From the NCBI GenBank assembly GCA_946886435.1, contig CAMPIR010000004.1:1-21830 (forward strand): 21,830 nucleotides of DNA, given 5' to 3'. A model generated the notes under the pieces. It was not told the origin of the DNA. It did not search any database and saw only the letters and a list, made by a program, of their open reading frames with translations. Below, piece by piece: positions 14,610 to 20,675 of the stretch. A program made the translations under genes and the position numbers. The DNA comes from an uncultured Candidatus Saccharibacteria bacterium. Its GTDB lineage: Bacteria; Patescibacteria; Saccharimonadia; Saccharimonadales; UBA5946. How positions within the stretch are numbered: the first letter of the stretch is position 1; each line of letters starts with the position of its first letter.

Positions 14610-15713
14610 ATGACTAAACCGACTCGCACCACTTTTCGCCGCCCACTCGACCGTCTGGTGGTTGGCGTCGACATAATTATTATCCTCACCTGCATCATTA
14701 TGCTGATGCCGATACATATGGGGCTATCGGCAGGTATTGCGGCGGTGAGCGTGATAGTCTTTACGGCAGCCATAGTCATCTCGTTGTTTCTGGTCTGGAT
14801 CAGCAACGGTCGTGCCAGGGTCGTGACCTGGGTGGCGCTGAGCGCTTCGGTTGTCGGGCTCTGCGTGCCGCAGCTGGGCTACATTATGACTGCCGACAAG
14901 CACGGCGTTTCACTTCACTTTGATCCCGTTACTTATGTAACTTTTTCCGGCGAGACGCACGTACAGCCAACATCGAAGCACATCTATAAAGCAGTCGGGC
15001 GTGAGTCGTTACGGCTTGCCTTTTATGCCTCACCCCTCGAAGGCCCACGGCCAATCGTGGCGATCCTCCACGGTGGTGGCTGGCGATACGGCAACTATCT
15101 CCAGAATGGCAATTGGCCAGAAGTACTGACGAGAGCAGGTTTTTCGGTAATAACGATCGATTATCGTCTCTCATCGCCGGAGAGACACACCTGGCACGAC
15201 ACCCCCCAGGATATCAATGACGCTCTCGTTTTCATCAAAAAGAACGCGACAAAGTTTCGCCTTGCTAGCGACCACTTACACGTGTTGGGTCAATCGGCGG
15301 GCGGTCATCTTGCGCTACTCGAAGCATACCGTCACCATAACGTTCGATCGGTTGTCTCCCTGTACGCTCCCGTCGATCTTGAGCTCGATTACGACACCAG
15401 TCGGGACAAAAGTGCCGAACTCGTTTTTCTCGGTGGCACTCCCGAGGAGCTCCCTGCCCGATATCATGAACTCTCGCCCCTCACCTATGTCTCCCCTGAA
15501 GCGCCAGCGACACTTATCCTGCAAGGTACTCGTGACGACCTTGTCGCCCATGAAAACGCGTCCATCCTCGAGCAAAAATTAACCGATAACGGCGTACCTC
15601 ACTCACTCATACGCCTGCCATTAACCGGACATTCGTTCGAAAACCAACACGGTGGATTCGCGACACAGATCGCCGAGCAAACAGTTATTAACTTCCTGAA
15701 CCGACAGAGATAA
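14610..15713 (+). CDS. membrane-tethered alpha/beta hydrolase (esterase/lipase, HSL/BD-FAE type)
   Basis: From ATG 14610 the protein has 367 residues. Three N-terminal transmembrane helices (about 16-37, 40-63, 70-93) are followed by an alpha/beta hydrolase domain with the oxyanion-hole motif HGGGW (154-158), the nucleophile elbow GQSAGG (Ser229), an acidic residue in LQGTRDD (about 319) and His341 in LTGHSF. This order is that of carboxylesterases of the hormone-sensitive-lipase/acetylesterase group. An uneven number of membrane spans would place the catalytic domain outside the cell if the basic N-terminus is inside, so it may act on envelope or host-surface esters. Start choice rests on the TATCAT box six bases upstream; an upstream GTG at 14574 would overlap the promoter. 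Confidence 0.86.
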   Translation: MTKPTRTTFRRPLDRLVVGVDIIIILTCIIMLMPIHMGLSAGIAAVSVIVFTAAIVISLFLVWISNGRARVVTWVALSASVVGLCVPQLGYIMTADKHGVSLHFDPVTYVTFSGETHVQPTSKHIYKAVGRESLRLAFYASPLEGPRPIVAILHGGGWRYGNYLQNGNWPEVLTRAGFSVITIDYRLSSPERHTWHDTPQDINDALVFIKKNATKFRLASDHLHVLGQSAGGHLALLEAYRHHNVRSVVSLYAPVDLELDYDTSRDKSAELVFLGGTPEELPARYHELSPLTYVSPEAPATLILQGTRDDLVAHENASILEQKLTDNGVPHSLIRLPLTGHSFENQHGGFATQIAEQTVINFLNRQR

Positions 15714-15820
15714 ACACTCGCAATCGTTCGCTTTTCTTGAAATGGTTATATTTTTCACATACCTCTTGTGCTTGAGGCATATATGCTATGCGTACGAACT
15801 TAAGTGGGAGGAACGTTACT

Positions 15821-15979
15821 ATGAGTACGCAAATTGAACATACCCTACCGAAGCCAGGCACGGTTTATCGAATACCGGAGGGCACACACGCCGATCTCGA
15901 TCTGCAAGATGATAAAGAAGTTATATTTTATCGACACAGCGGCGCGCGACGCTTTCGCTATATGAAGCCTCGCAGGTAA
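15821..15979 (+). CDS. small hypothetical protein, 52 residues
   Basis: From ATG 15821, which has GGGAGG nine bases upstream, this encodes a 52-residue protein; an earlier in-frame ATG at 15788 lacks such a site. The centre is acidic (DLDLQDDKEV), followed by a beta-like VIFYRHSG and a strongly basic C-terminus ending RRFRYMKPRR. There is no signal or membrane segment. It resembles a small single-domain beta protein, possibly nucleic-acid binding given the charge, but no family is recognised. It is flanked by the esterase gene 107 bases upstream and a convergent PAP2 gene. The clear ribosome binding site supports it as a real gene. Confidence 0.6.
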   Translation: MSTQIEHTLPKPGTVYRIPEGTHADLDLQDDKEVIFYRHSGARRFRYMKPRR

Positions 15980-15987
15980 TTCACTGT

Positions 15988-16077
15988 ATGAAACGGCTTC
16001 GCACTCTACTCACTTTTTTACTGTTAGCCCGCCAAGGATATAAGCTTTATCGATCGGTCAGAACCCGCCAGCACTAG
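15988..16077 (+). CDS. possible 29-residue membrane-active microprotein
   Basis: ATG 15988 to TAG 16077 encodes 29 residues: a basic start (MKRLR), a hydrophobic stretch (TLLTFLLLA) and a basic tail. It begins 8 bases after the 52-residue gene ends and overlaps the 3' end of the convergent PAP2 gene by 20 bases. A weak AGG lies about 11 bases upstream. The composition is that of small membrane peptides, but the length makes chance likely. Confidence 0.2.
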   Translation: MKRLRTLLTFLLLARQGYKLYRSVRTRQH

Positions 16078-16576
16078 CTATAGCCAGTAACCCCGAAAGT
16101 ACAGCCACGCCGAGCAGCCATCCGGCAATGACATCAGACGGATAGTGAGCCCCGATGTGCACCCTTGAAATGCCGATGACAAGCACGAGTGCAACCAGCA
16201 CTGCACTAATGGCCATAGCCCCTCCGGTTAAACCGGCGCCTATCAAGTAACCGCATCCAAGCGCTGCGGTGTATGCATGGCTGCTCGGGAAACTATACGA
16301 CTTTATCTTCATCGCTTCAGCATAAACCGTTGGCGGGCGTTGCCGCCTAAAAAAGAGTTTCAGAATACTTGCAACCGGCACAGCAAGCAATACCGCTACC
16401 GTCAGCTTGACGTTGATATCGTCGGCACCGATTACGAGCAGCAGCAATAGATAAACCCCCCAAGCAAACGGCGAGGAAAGGTAATCCAAGAGCCGAAACA
16501 CGTATGACAACCGCTTCGGAAGACGCCCGATCAGTTTACTCACCTGTTCGTCGATGTGTCGTGTACTCATTGTCAT
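16058..16576 (-). CDS. PAP2 family phosphatase (undecaprenyl-diphosphatase/lipid phosphatase type)
   Basis: This 172-residue protein has five or six membrane helices and all three PAP2 motifs intact: KLFFRRQRP (Lys73, Arg80, Pro81), YSFPSSHA (His100) and SRVHIGAHYPSD (Arg138, His144, Asp148). It should dephosphorylate a lipid pyrophosphate or phosphatidate with its active site at the outer face; recycling of undecaprenyl pyrophosphate is the most common role at this size. ATG 16576 is followed two codons later by a second ATG, and neither has a Shine-Dalgarno. It starts 25 bases after the HxlR regulator gene ends on the same strand and is likely co-transcribed with it. Confidence 0.92.
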   Translation of the reverse strand: MTMSTRHIDEQVSKLIGRLPKRLSYVFRLLDYLSSPFAWGVYLLLLLVIGADDINVKLTVAVLLAVPVASILKLFFRRQRPPTVYAEAMKIKSYSFPSSHAYTAALGCGYLIGAGLTGGAMAISAVLVALVLVIGISRVHIGAHYPSDVIAGWLLGVAVLSGLLAIASAGGF

Positions 16577-16601
16577 GTAACGGCTGATCAGAGCCGATGT
16601 T

Positions 16602-16952
16602 TTATGAATGGCTGATGCTAAATTGCTTGATAGCCGACACCACAGGCAGCGTGGCGTAACCCTTGTCGGTCAGACTATAGTTTACTGACTGCTTGTCGAG
16701 AGACTCAGTCTGGCGGATAACGTAGCCTGATTCTTCTAGTTTTTTCAGTTTTTTTGTCAATGTCACAGGGTTTGAGTTTTTCAGCGTTCTCTCCAGCTCA
16801 CAAAATCGTTGCGGACTGCTTTCGAGCGCACTAACGATTCTGAGTACCCAAAAATCACCGAGCACTTTTAGTGTCTCGTTGAACAGCTCTTCAGAGCTAG
16901 GGCTCTCGCATACGTCCTGCTCTGTTTTCATGATGCTTTGTCGAGTTTGCAT
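16602..16952 (-). CDS. HxlR family transcriptional regulator
   Basis: This 116-residue winged-helix protein fits the HxlR (DUF24) family: FNETLKVLGDFWVLRIVSAL at the N-terminal helices, RFCELERTLKNSNPVTLTKKLKKLEESGYV as the recognition helix region and SVNYSLTDKGYATLPVV as the wing and last helix. A Cys near the N-terminus (Cys15) lies just before the domain, where YodB/HypR-type members carry the thiol that senses quinones, diamide or hypochlorite; a second Cys (Cys51) is in the second helix. The divergent FMN reductase gene and an 18-bp palindrome inside its promoter make local redox-responsive repression the obvious hypothesis. An internal ATG at 16931 is an alternative start. The PAP2 gene follows. 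Confidence 0.9.
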   Translation of the reverse strand: MQTRQSIMKTEQDVCESPSSEELFNETLKVLGDFWVLRIVSALESSPQRFCELERTLKNSNPVTLTKKLKKLEESGYVIRQTESLDKQSVNYSLTDKGYATLPVVSAIKQFSISHS

Positions 16953-16988
16953 AATAATCTACTTGCTATAGTTTATATAGTGCTATAT

Positions 16989-17010
16989 TATTGTAAGTGC
17001 ACTTGCAACA
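16989..17010. promoter_or_regulatory. palindromic operator between hxlR-type gene and FMN reductase
   Basis: The core 16991-17008 reads TTGTAAGTGCACTTGCAA, an 18-bp palindrome with one mismatched pair; it extends to 22 bp with a second mismatch. It occupies the spacer directly upstream of the -10 TATAAT (17011-17016), where bound repressor would block polymerase. A second, smaller inverted repeat (CTATA 16966-16970, TATAG 16976-16980) lies nearer the regulator gene. Confidence 0.72.
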
Positions 17011-17016
17011 TATAAT
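17011..17016 (+). promoter_or_regulatory. -10 box of the FMN reductase gene
   Basis: Perfect TATAAT abutting the palindromic operator. The -35 position (TTATTG, 16988-16993, 17-base spacer) is a weak match. The predicted leader is about 17 bases and contains AAAGGAG before the ATG. Confidence 0.6.
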
Positions 17017-17039
17017 AGCATGAATCTAAAAGGAGCACC

Positions 17040-17606
17040 ATGGCTAAAACCATAAAACTTATCATAGGTAGTACCCGACAAAACCGCATCGCACCAGCGA
17101 TTGCAGCGTGGGTGGAAAAAAATGCAGCACTGGCTGATGTTAACCTCGAAGTCGTAGATCTCAAGGAAGTAAATCTGCCTGCGTTCGACGCACCAGTTCC
17201 TCCCGCATACGCCCCAACCACAACCGATGATGGCAAAAAATGGGCTGAAATCGTTGGCTCAGCTGACGCATTTGTTTTTCTAACTGCCGAATACAACCGT
17301 AGCATTCCGGGCGCGCTTAAGAACGCTATCGACTATCTAACCGCTGAGTGGAAAGAAAAACCTGCCGCTATTGTTAGCTACGGTTACGTCGACGGAGGCA
17401 AATCGGCGACCACTCATCTGAGTGATATCCTCGGTTGGCACAAGATGCACATCGTAGAGCCAACAGTCGGCCTGCAACTAACCCAGGACATGTTCAACGA
17501 AGACGGCAGCTTTAAAAATGTCGATGAAGCATTTACCGCAAACTCTGAGATGCTTACCGAAGCGCTGAACCAGCTTAGCGCAGTCGATCAGCTCGTCCAA
17601 GCTTAA
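17040..17606 (+). CDS. NADPH-dependent FMN reductase family flavoprotein
   Basis: This 188-residue flavodoxin-fold protein has the FMN phosphate-binding GSTRQNR (10-16) and the family signature TAEYNRSIPGALKNAIDYL (82-100), as in chromate, quinone and azo-dye reductases of the ArsH/YieF/SsuE superfamily. It should use NAD(P)H to reduce FMN, quinones or similar electrophiles in the cytoplasm. AAAGGAG lies seven bases before ATG 17040. It is divergent from an HxlR-type regulator and has a palindrome next to its -10 box, the arrangement seen for quinone- or oxidant-induced reductases. It ends before an intrinsic terminator at 17626-17658. Confidence 0.93.
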   Translation: MAKTIKLIIGSTRQNRIAPAIAAWVEKNAALADVNLEVVDLKEVNLPAFDAPVPPAYAPTTTDDGKKWAEIVGSADAFVFLTAEYNRSIPGALKNAIDYLTAEWKEKPAAIVSYGYVDGGKSATTHLSDILGWHKMHIVEPTVGLQLTQDMFNEDGSFKNVDEAFTANSEMLTEALNQLSAVDQLVQA

Positions 17607-17625
17607 CCCTCTCCATCCCCCCCAC

Positions 17626-17658
17626 AATGACGCAGGCGCCTTGACCGCCTGCGTCATT
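17626..17658 (+). terminator. intrinsic terminator after the FMN reductase gene
   Basis: A perfect 13-bp stem (17626-17638 with 17646-17658) with a 7-base loop and GC-rich core (GACGCAGGCG), followed by a short T-rich run. It lies 20 bases after the stop codon and directly before the histidine kinase promoter. Confidence 0.82.
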
Positions 17659-17681
17659 TCGTTATCCTCGGCTGATTCGCC

Positions 17682-17687
17682 TATAAT
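17682..17687 (+). promoter_or_regulatory. -10 box giving a leaderless histidine kinase mRNA
   Basis: TATAAT (17682-17687), then six bases (GAAACA), then ATG 17694. The -35 region falls at the end of the upstream terminator and has no match. Confidence 0.6.
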
Positions 17688-17693
17688 GAAACA

Positions 17694-19364
17694 ATGGCAT
17701 GGGTCCAAAAACGGTCAGAAGTCAGCGAGCTATCGGAACGAATCCAGTGGTACGCCTATATCCGCTTGTTCTTTTTGATTGCTATCGCAGTTCCAGGGAC
17801 CATCACCCTCTACGCGTTCGAGGGCCTCAGCGAACAGGTCCAGCACGACATTGCTCTGGCGACATTTGCGGTATCAAGCAACCTGATATTTTTTGTCCTT
17901 ACCAAGCTCCACGGTAGTCAACGCTATCAAAGCTACCTAACCGTCGCATGGATCATGTTCGATATCTTGCTCATCACGGCGCTTATCTTTATCAAAGGCG
18001 GTATCGAGAGCCGTAGTCCGATCCTTTATTCGATACCAATCCTAGTTTCAGCCGCAATCTTTGGCAAGCGAGCAGCGTACGGCTCGGCGATGATAGCCGC
18101 CCTGTCGTACGTTTCACTCATCATTGCTGACTACCAAGGTCTAATTCATTCCTTTGGCGCATTCGACCCGACACTCAGGTTAAACCTCCCCTACGTACTG
18201 AACACTATCGTCTTTTTTCCAGCGGTTATCTTTCTGATCGCTCTTGCCGTCGACTTTATCACTCAGCTGCTGTTCGAGAAACAGCAGCAGTTACGAGAAA
18301 GTCTAGACTCGCTTGTTCGCGCTCAGGAGATAGCAAAGCTGGGTAGCTGGGAGTGGGACGTTAAGAAGGACGAGGTCACGTGGTCATCCGAACTCTATAA
18401 GATATTTGACGTAAAACAGCAGCCAAAACGACTCAAATACAGTGAATACCTCAAAAAACTTCACCCCGAGGATGCAAAAGTTCACAAAAAACGCATCGCA
18501 AGCGCCCTCAAAACAAGGACGGGGTTTCAGGCAAATCACCGTATCATTACCCCCTCCGGTGAGACTCGCTATATACACGCCGAAGGCCAGCCTCTCGTCG
18601 GAGCCGATGGCTCTGTGGTGAAAATAACCGGTGTGACACAGGACGTTACCATGATTTACAGTCTCGATAGCGCAAAGCGCGAGTTCGTTTCCCTCGCTTC
18701 GCACCAATTACGCACGCCCGCTAGCGGTGTCAAAGCATTTCTATCGCTCCTACTGGATGGATACGGGGGCAAACTCAGTCGAAAGCAGCAGGAGTTCGCC
18801 AAAAAAGCCTACGACTCAAACGATCGCCAGCTGGAAATCATTGAAAACCTCCTGAGTCTGGCCTCGATAGAGTCTGGAAAACTAAAAATCAGCAAAGAGC
18901 CAATCGATCTTCACGCTATTATTCGACGCAACATCGCATCGCACAGGCATATCGCCCGCATCAACAACCAGAAGGTTGTGTTCCGCAAAGAAACAGATGC
19001 ATTTACGCTCCGAGCGGACCCCAGCTCCCTTGAAATGGCTCTCGACAACCTCATCAGTAATGCGCTCAAGTACACGCCCAGCGGTGGCACCGTCACTATC
19101 GAGACACAGACAACATCGACGTCCGTCTATGTGGCAATCGTCGACAACGGTATCGGCATCGCCAAGAAAGACGTTCCAGAACTTTTTCACAAATTTAGCC
19201 GCCTCAATGACCCTGCCAGCAAAACCGTCGGTGGTTCAGGACTAGGGCTTTACCTCGCCGCCTCTATCGTAAGGCTGCATGGCGGCTCCATACGGGTTAA
19301 ATCTGTACATGGCGAAGGGTCAACATTTACGATGCGATTGCCGCTTTCTGTTAAAAAGCGCTAA
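17694..19364 (+). CDS. membrane sensor histidine kinase with PAS domain
   Basis: This 556-residue protein has an N-terminal sensor of about six transmembrane helices (residues 20-193) with almost no extracellular loops, a short coiled coil (194-210), a PAS domain (about 209-320, ending GVTQDVT), a HisKA dimerisation domain with the phospho-acceptor in SLASHQLRTP (His337) and a HATPase domain: N-box DNLISNALKY (Asn456), G1 DNGIGIA (484-490), F-box FHKFSRL and G2 GGSGLGLYLA (513-522). All kinase motifs are intact. The membrane module suggests sensing of a lipid-soluble or membrane-state signal. The start is fixed by TATAAT six bases upstream. A stand-alone receiver gene follows 25 bases on and is the likely partner. 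Confidence 0.94.
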   Translation: MAWVQKRSEVSELSERIQWYAYIRLFFLIAIAVPGTITLYAFEGLSEQVQHDIALATFAVSSNLIFFVLTKLHGSQRYQSYLTVAWIMFDILLITALIFIKGGIESRSPILYSIPILVSAAIFGKRAAYGSAMIAALSYVSLIIADYQGLIHSFGAFDPTLRLNLPYVLNTIVFFPAVIFLIALAVDFITQLLFEKQQQLRESLDSLVRAQEIAKLGSWEWDVKKDEVTWSSELYKIFDVKQQPKRLKYSEYLKKLHPEDAKVHKKRIASALKTRTGFQANHRIITPSGETRYIHAEGQPLVGADGSVVKITGVTQDVTMIYSLDSAKREFVSLASHQLRTPASGVKAFLSLLLDGYGGKLSRKQQEFAKKAYDSNDRQLEIIENLLSLASIESGKLKISKEPIDLHAIIRRNIASHRHIARINNQKVVFRKETDAFTLRADPSSLEMALDNLISNALKYTPSGGTVTIETQTTSTSVYVAIVDNGIGIAKKDVPELFHKFSRLNDPASKTVGGSGLGLYLAASIVRLHGGSIRVKSVHGEGSTFTMRLPLSVKKR

Positions 19365-19389
19365 ACTATAGAGATAAGAGGTACCCCGT

Positions 19390-19746
19390 ATGGCAGCCAT
19401 ACTCATTATCGAAGACGACGCGACGCTCCAAGAAGCCTACAGTTTCATGCTCGAAACTGCCGGACACGACGTGACCTCAGCCTATAACGGCAAAGAAGGG
19501 ATAGCGTCTCTACGAAAGAAGGTCTACGACATAATACTTCTTGACCTGCACATGCCGATAATGGATGGGTGGGATTTTCTCACAAAATACAAAACGCTGA
19601 AATCAACGAAGACCAAGGTGATAGTGTTTAGTAATATGGTTGAACCGGAAACGAAAAAACGCGCCCTTCGCATGGGGGCTCACGACGCCGTTCTCAAATC
19701 TTCTATGACCCCTACTGCAATGCTTGCCATGGTCAAAGAATTATAA
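19390..19746 (+). CDS. single-domain response regulator (CheY-like receiver)
   Basis: This 118-residue protein is one receiver domain: acidic pair Asp9/Asp10, phospho-acceptor Asp52 in LLDLHMP, Ser81 in VFSN in place of the usual Thr/Ser switch position, and Lys103 in VLKSS. There is no output domain, so it must act by protein contact or as a phosphate relay rather than by binding DNA itself. An AGAGG lies nine bases before ATG 19390, consistent with translation from the kinase transcript, in contrast to the leaderless kinase gene. The LysM-Rpf gene follows after 219 bases with its own promoter, so a functional link with cell-wall remodelling is only positional. Confidence 0.93.
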   Translation: MAAILIIEDDATLQEAYSFMLETAGHDVTSAYNGKEGIASLRKKVYDIILLDLHMPIMDGWDFLTKYKTLKSTKTKVIVFSNMVEPETKKRALRMGAHDAVLKSSMTPTAMLAMVKEL

Positions 19747-19812
19747 AGCATACCAACATCGATGCACCCCTGGAGAAGCCGTGCAAAAACAGTAAGCGCC
19801 GCTGTTGTCGTC

Positions 19813-19841
19813 TTGACATAAATACTCATACCGGTTAAGCT
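19813..19841 (+). promoter_or_regulatory. promoter of the LysM-Rpf gene
   Basis: A perfect -35 TTGACA (19813-19818), a 17-base spacer and -10 TAAGCT (19836-19841). The -10 is weak, which would suit an activated promoter. The start is predicted near 19848, leaving a leader of about 118 bases. Confidence 0.55.
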
Positions 19842-19965
19842 AGACCTTGTGTGTTTTTTCATGGGAGGGGACTTTTTATCCTATGTCACCCCTGTTATCC
19901 ACCCATTCATTAGATAAATAGTTAGCGGGTATCAGGTTCTGGCACACAAGGAGGTTACAACCATA
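19842..19965 (+). promoter_or_regulatory. long, possibly structured rpf leader
   Basis: CCTTGTGTG (19845-19853) is the exact complement of CACACAAGG (19943-19951), and the right arm overlaps the Shine-Dalgarno AAGGAGG (19948-19954). Inside, ATGGG/CCCAT (19861-19865, 19902-19906) and AGGGG/CCCCT (19866-19870, 19889-19893) can nest, while CCTG/CAGG (19891-19894, 19933-19936) offers a competing pairing. The predicted transcription start trims two bases from the left arm. The sequence does not resemble the ydaO c-di-AMP riboswitch as I know it. The remaining 19747-19812, after the response regulator, holds nothing I can name. Confidence 0.35.
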
Positions 19966-20595
19966 ATGCGTTTAGTCGCACTATCTCTTGCAGCCATCAT
20001 GAGTACGCTCATTATCGGCGCAAGTAGCCCGGTAGCACACGCTGCACCGGCACCAAAAGTCAACAAAACAGAATCAAAAATGGTGACGATCGAGCCAGGT
20101 GACTACCTGAGCGCAATCGCTACCGAGCACAGCTCAACAGTCCAGCGATTGTTCGATGCTAATACTAAGATCGAAAACCCGAATCTAATCTACCCTGGTG
20201 ACCAGGTTAGGATTCCGGCTGCAGACGAAAAGCTGACGACACGCCCAATGCCTGTTGCAGCAGCTCCAGCACCGGTTACACCTGTCGCACCGACACCCGC
20301 TGCGACGAGCACCTACCGCGAAGCACCTCAACAGATCGCAGCACCAGCAGCTGCCGGAGGTAGTGTCTGGGATCGTTTGGCTCAATGTGAGTCAGGCGGT
20401 AACTGGGCAATCAATACCGGTAACGGCTACTATGGCGGCCTGCAGTTCAGCGTTTCGAGCTGGCAAGCAGTAGGCGGTAGCGGTCTGCCAAGCGACGCAA
20501 GCCGTGACGAGCAGATCATGCGTGGTCAAATGCTTCAAGCCCGCCAGGGCTGGGGTGCATGGCCAGCATGTACCGCAAAGCTTGGCATCAGCTAG
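19966..20595 (+). CDS. secreted LysM-Rpf (resuscitation-promoting factor type) muralytic enzyme
   Basis: This 209-residue protein has a signal peptide (1-26, cleavage after VAHA), one LysM peptidoglycan-binding domain (about 39-84, with PGDYLSAIA and NLIYPGDQVRIP), a Pro/Ala-rich linker (90-130) and a C-terminal Rpf/transglycosylase-like domain (134-208). The last shows VWDRLAQCESGGNW, with catalytic Glu142, then GYYGGLQFS and GWGAWPAC; Cys141 and Cys202 match the conserved disulfide of actinobacterial Rpfs. Such enzymes cut the glycan strand of peptidoglycan and can wake dormant actinobacteria. The AAGGAGG eleven bases before ATG 19966 fixes the start. In an organism that lives on actinobacterial hosts this enzyme could act on host wall or its own; acquisition from a host is possible. 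An intrinsic terminator follows. Confidence 0.93.
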   Translation: MRLVALSLAAIMSTLIIGASSPVAHAAPAPKVNKTESKMVTIEPGDYLSAIATEHSSTVQRLFDANTKIENPNLIYPGDQVRIPAADEKLTTRPMPVAAAPAPVTPVAPTPAATSTYREAPQQIAAPAAAGGSVWDRLAQCESGGNWAINTGNGYYGGLQFSVSSWQAVGGSGLPSDASRDEQIMRGQMLQARQGWGAWPACTAKLGIS

Positions 20596-20617
20596 CCTGA
20601 CCCCCACCACAACGAAG

Positions 20618-20644
20618 AGCCCCGAATCAAAACGACTCGGGGCT
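20618..20644 (+). terminator. intrinsic terminator after the Rpf gene
   Basis: An 8-bp perfect GC-rich stem (AGCCCCGA 20618-20625 with TCGGGGCT 20637-20644), 11-base loop and a following T-rich TCTTTG. It lies 22 bases after the stop codon. Confidence 0.8.
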
Positions 20645-20662
20645 TCTTTGTGCCCTTAGATT

Positions 20663-20668
20663 TATAAT
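20663..20668 (+). promoter_or_regulatory. -10 box giving a leaderless mRNA (20676 gene)
   Basis: TATAAT (20663-20668), then seven bases (GAAACGT), then ATG 20676. It closely matches the kinase gene arrangement (TATAATGAAACAATG) and also follows a terminator directly. Confidence 0.55.
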
Positions 20669-20675
20669 GAAACGT

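Noticed and set aside
19788..19806. Hairpin AACAG/CTGTT after the response regulator as a terminator
   Set aside because: Only five base pairs, a 9-base loop and no T-run follow, so it is not convincing.
19842..19965. ydaO-type c-di-AMP riboswitch upstream of rpf
   Set aside because: The length and the conserved GGGGA/GGGGUGAAUC-type segments I know from that class are not present; only the genomic position is suggestive.
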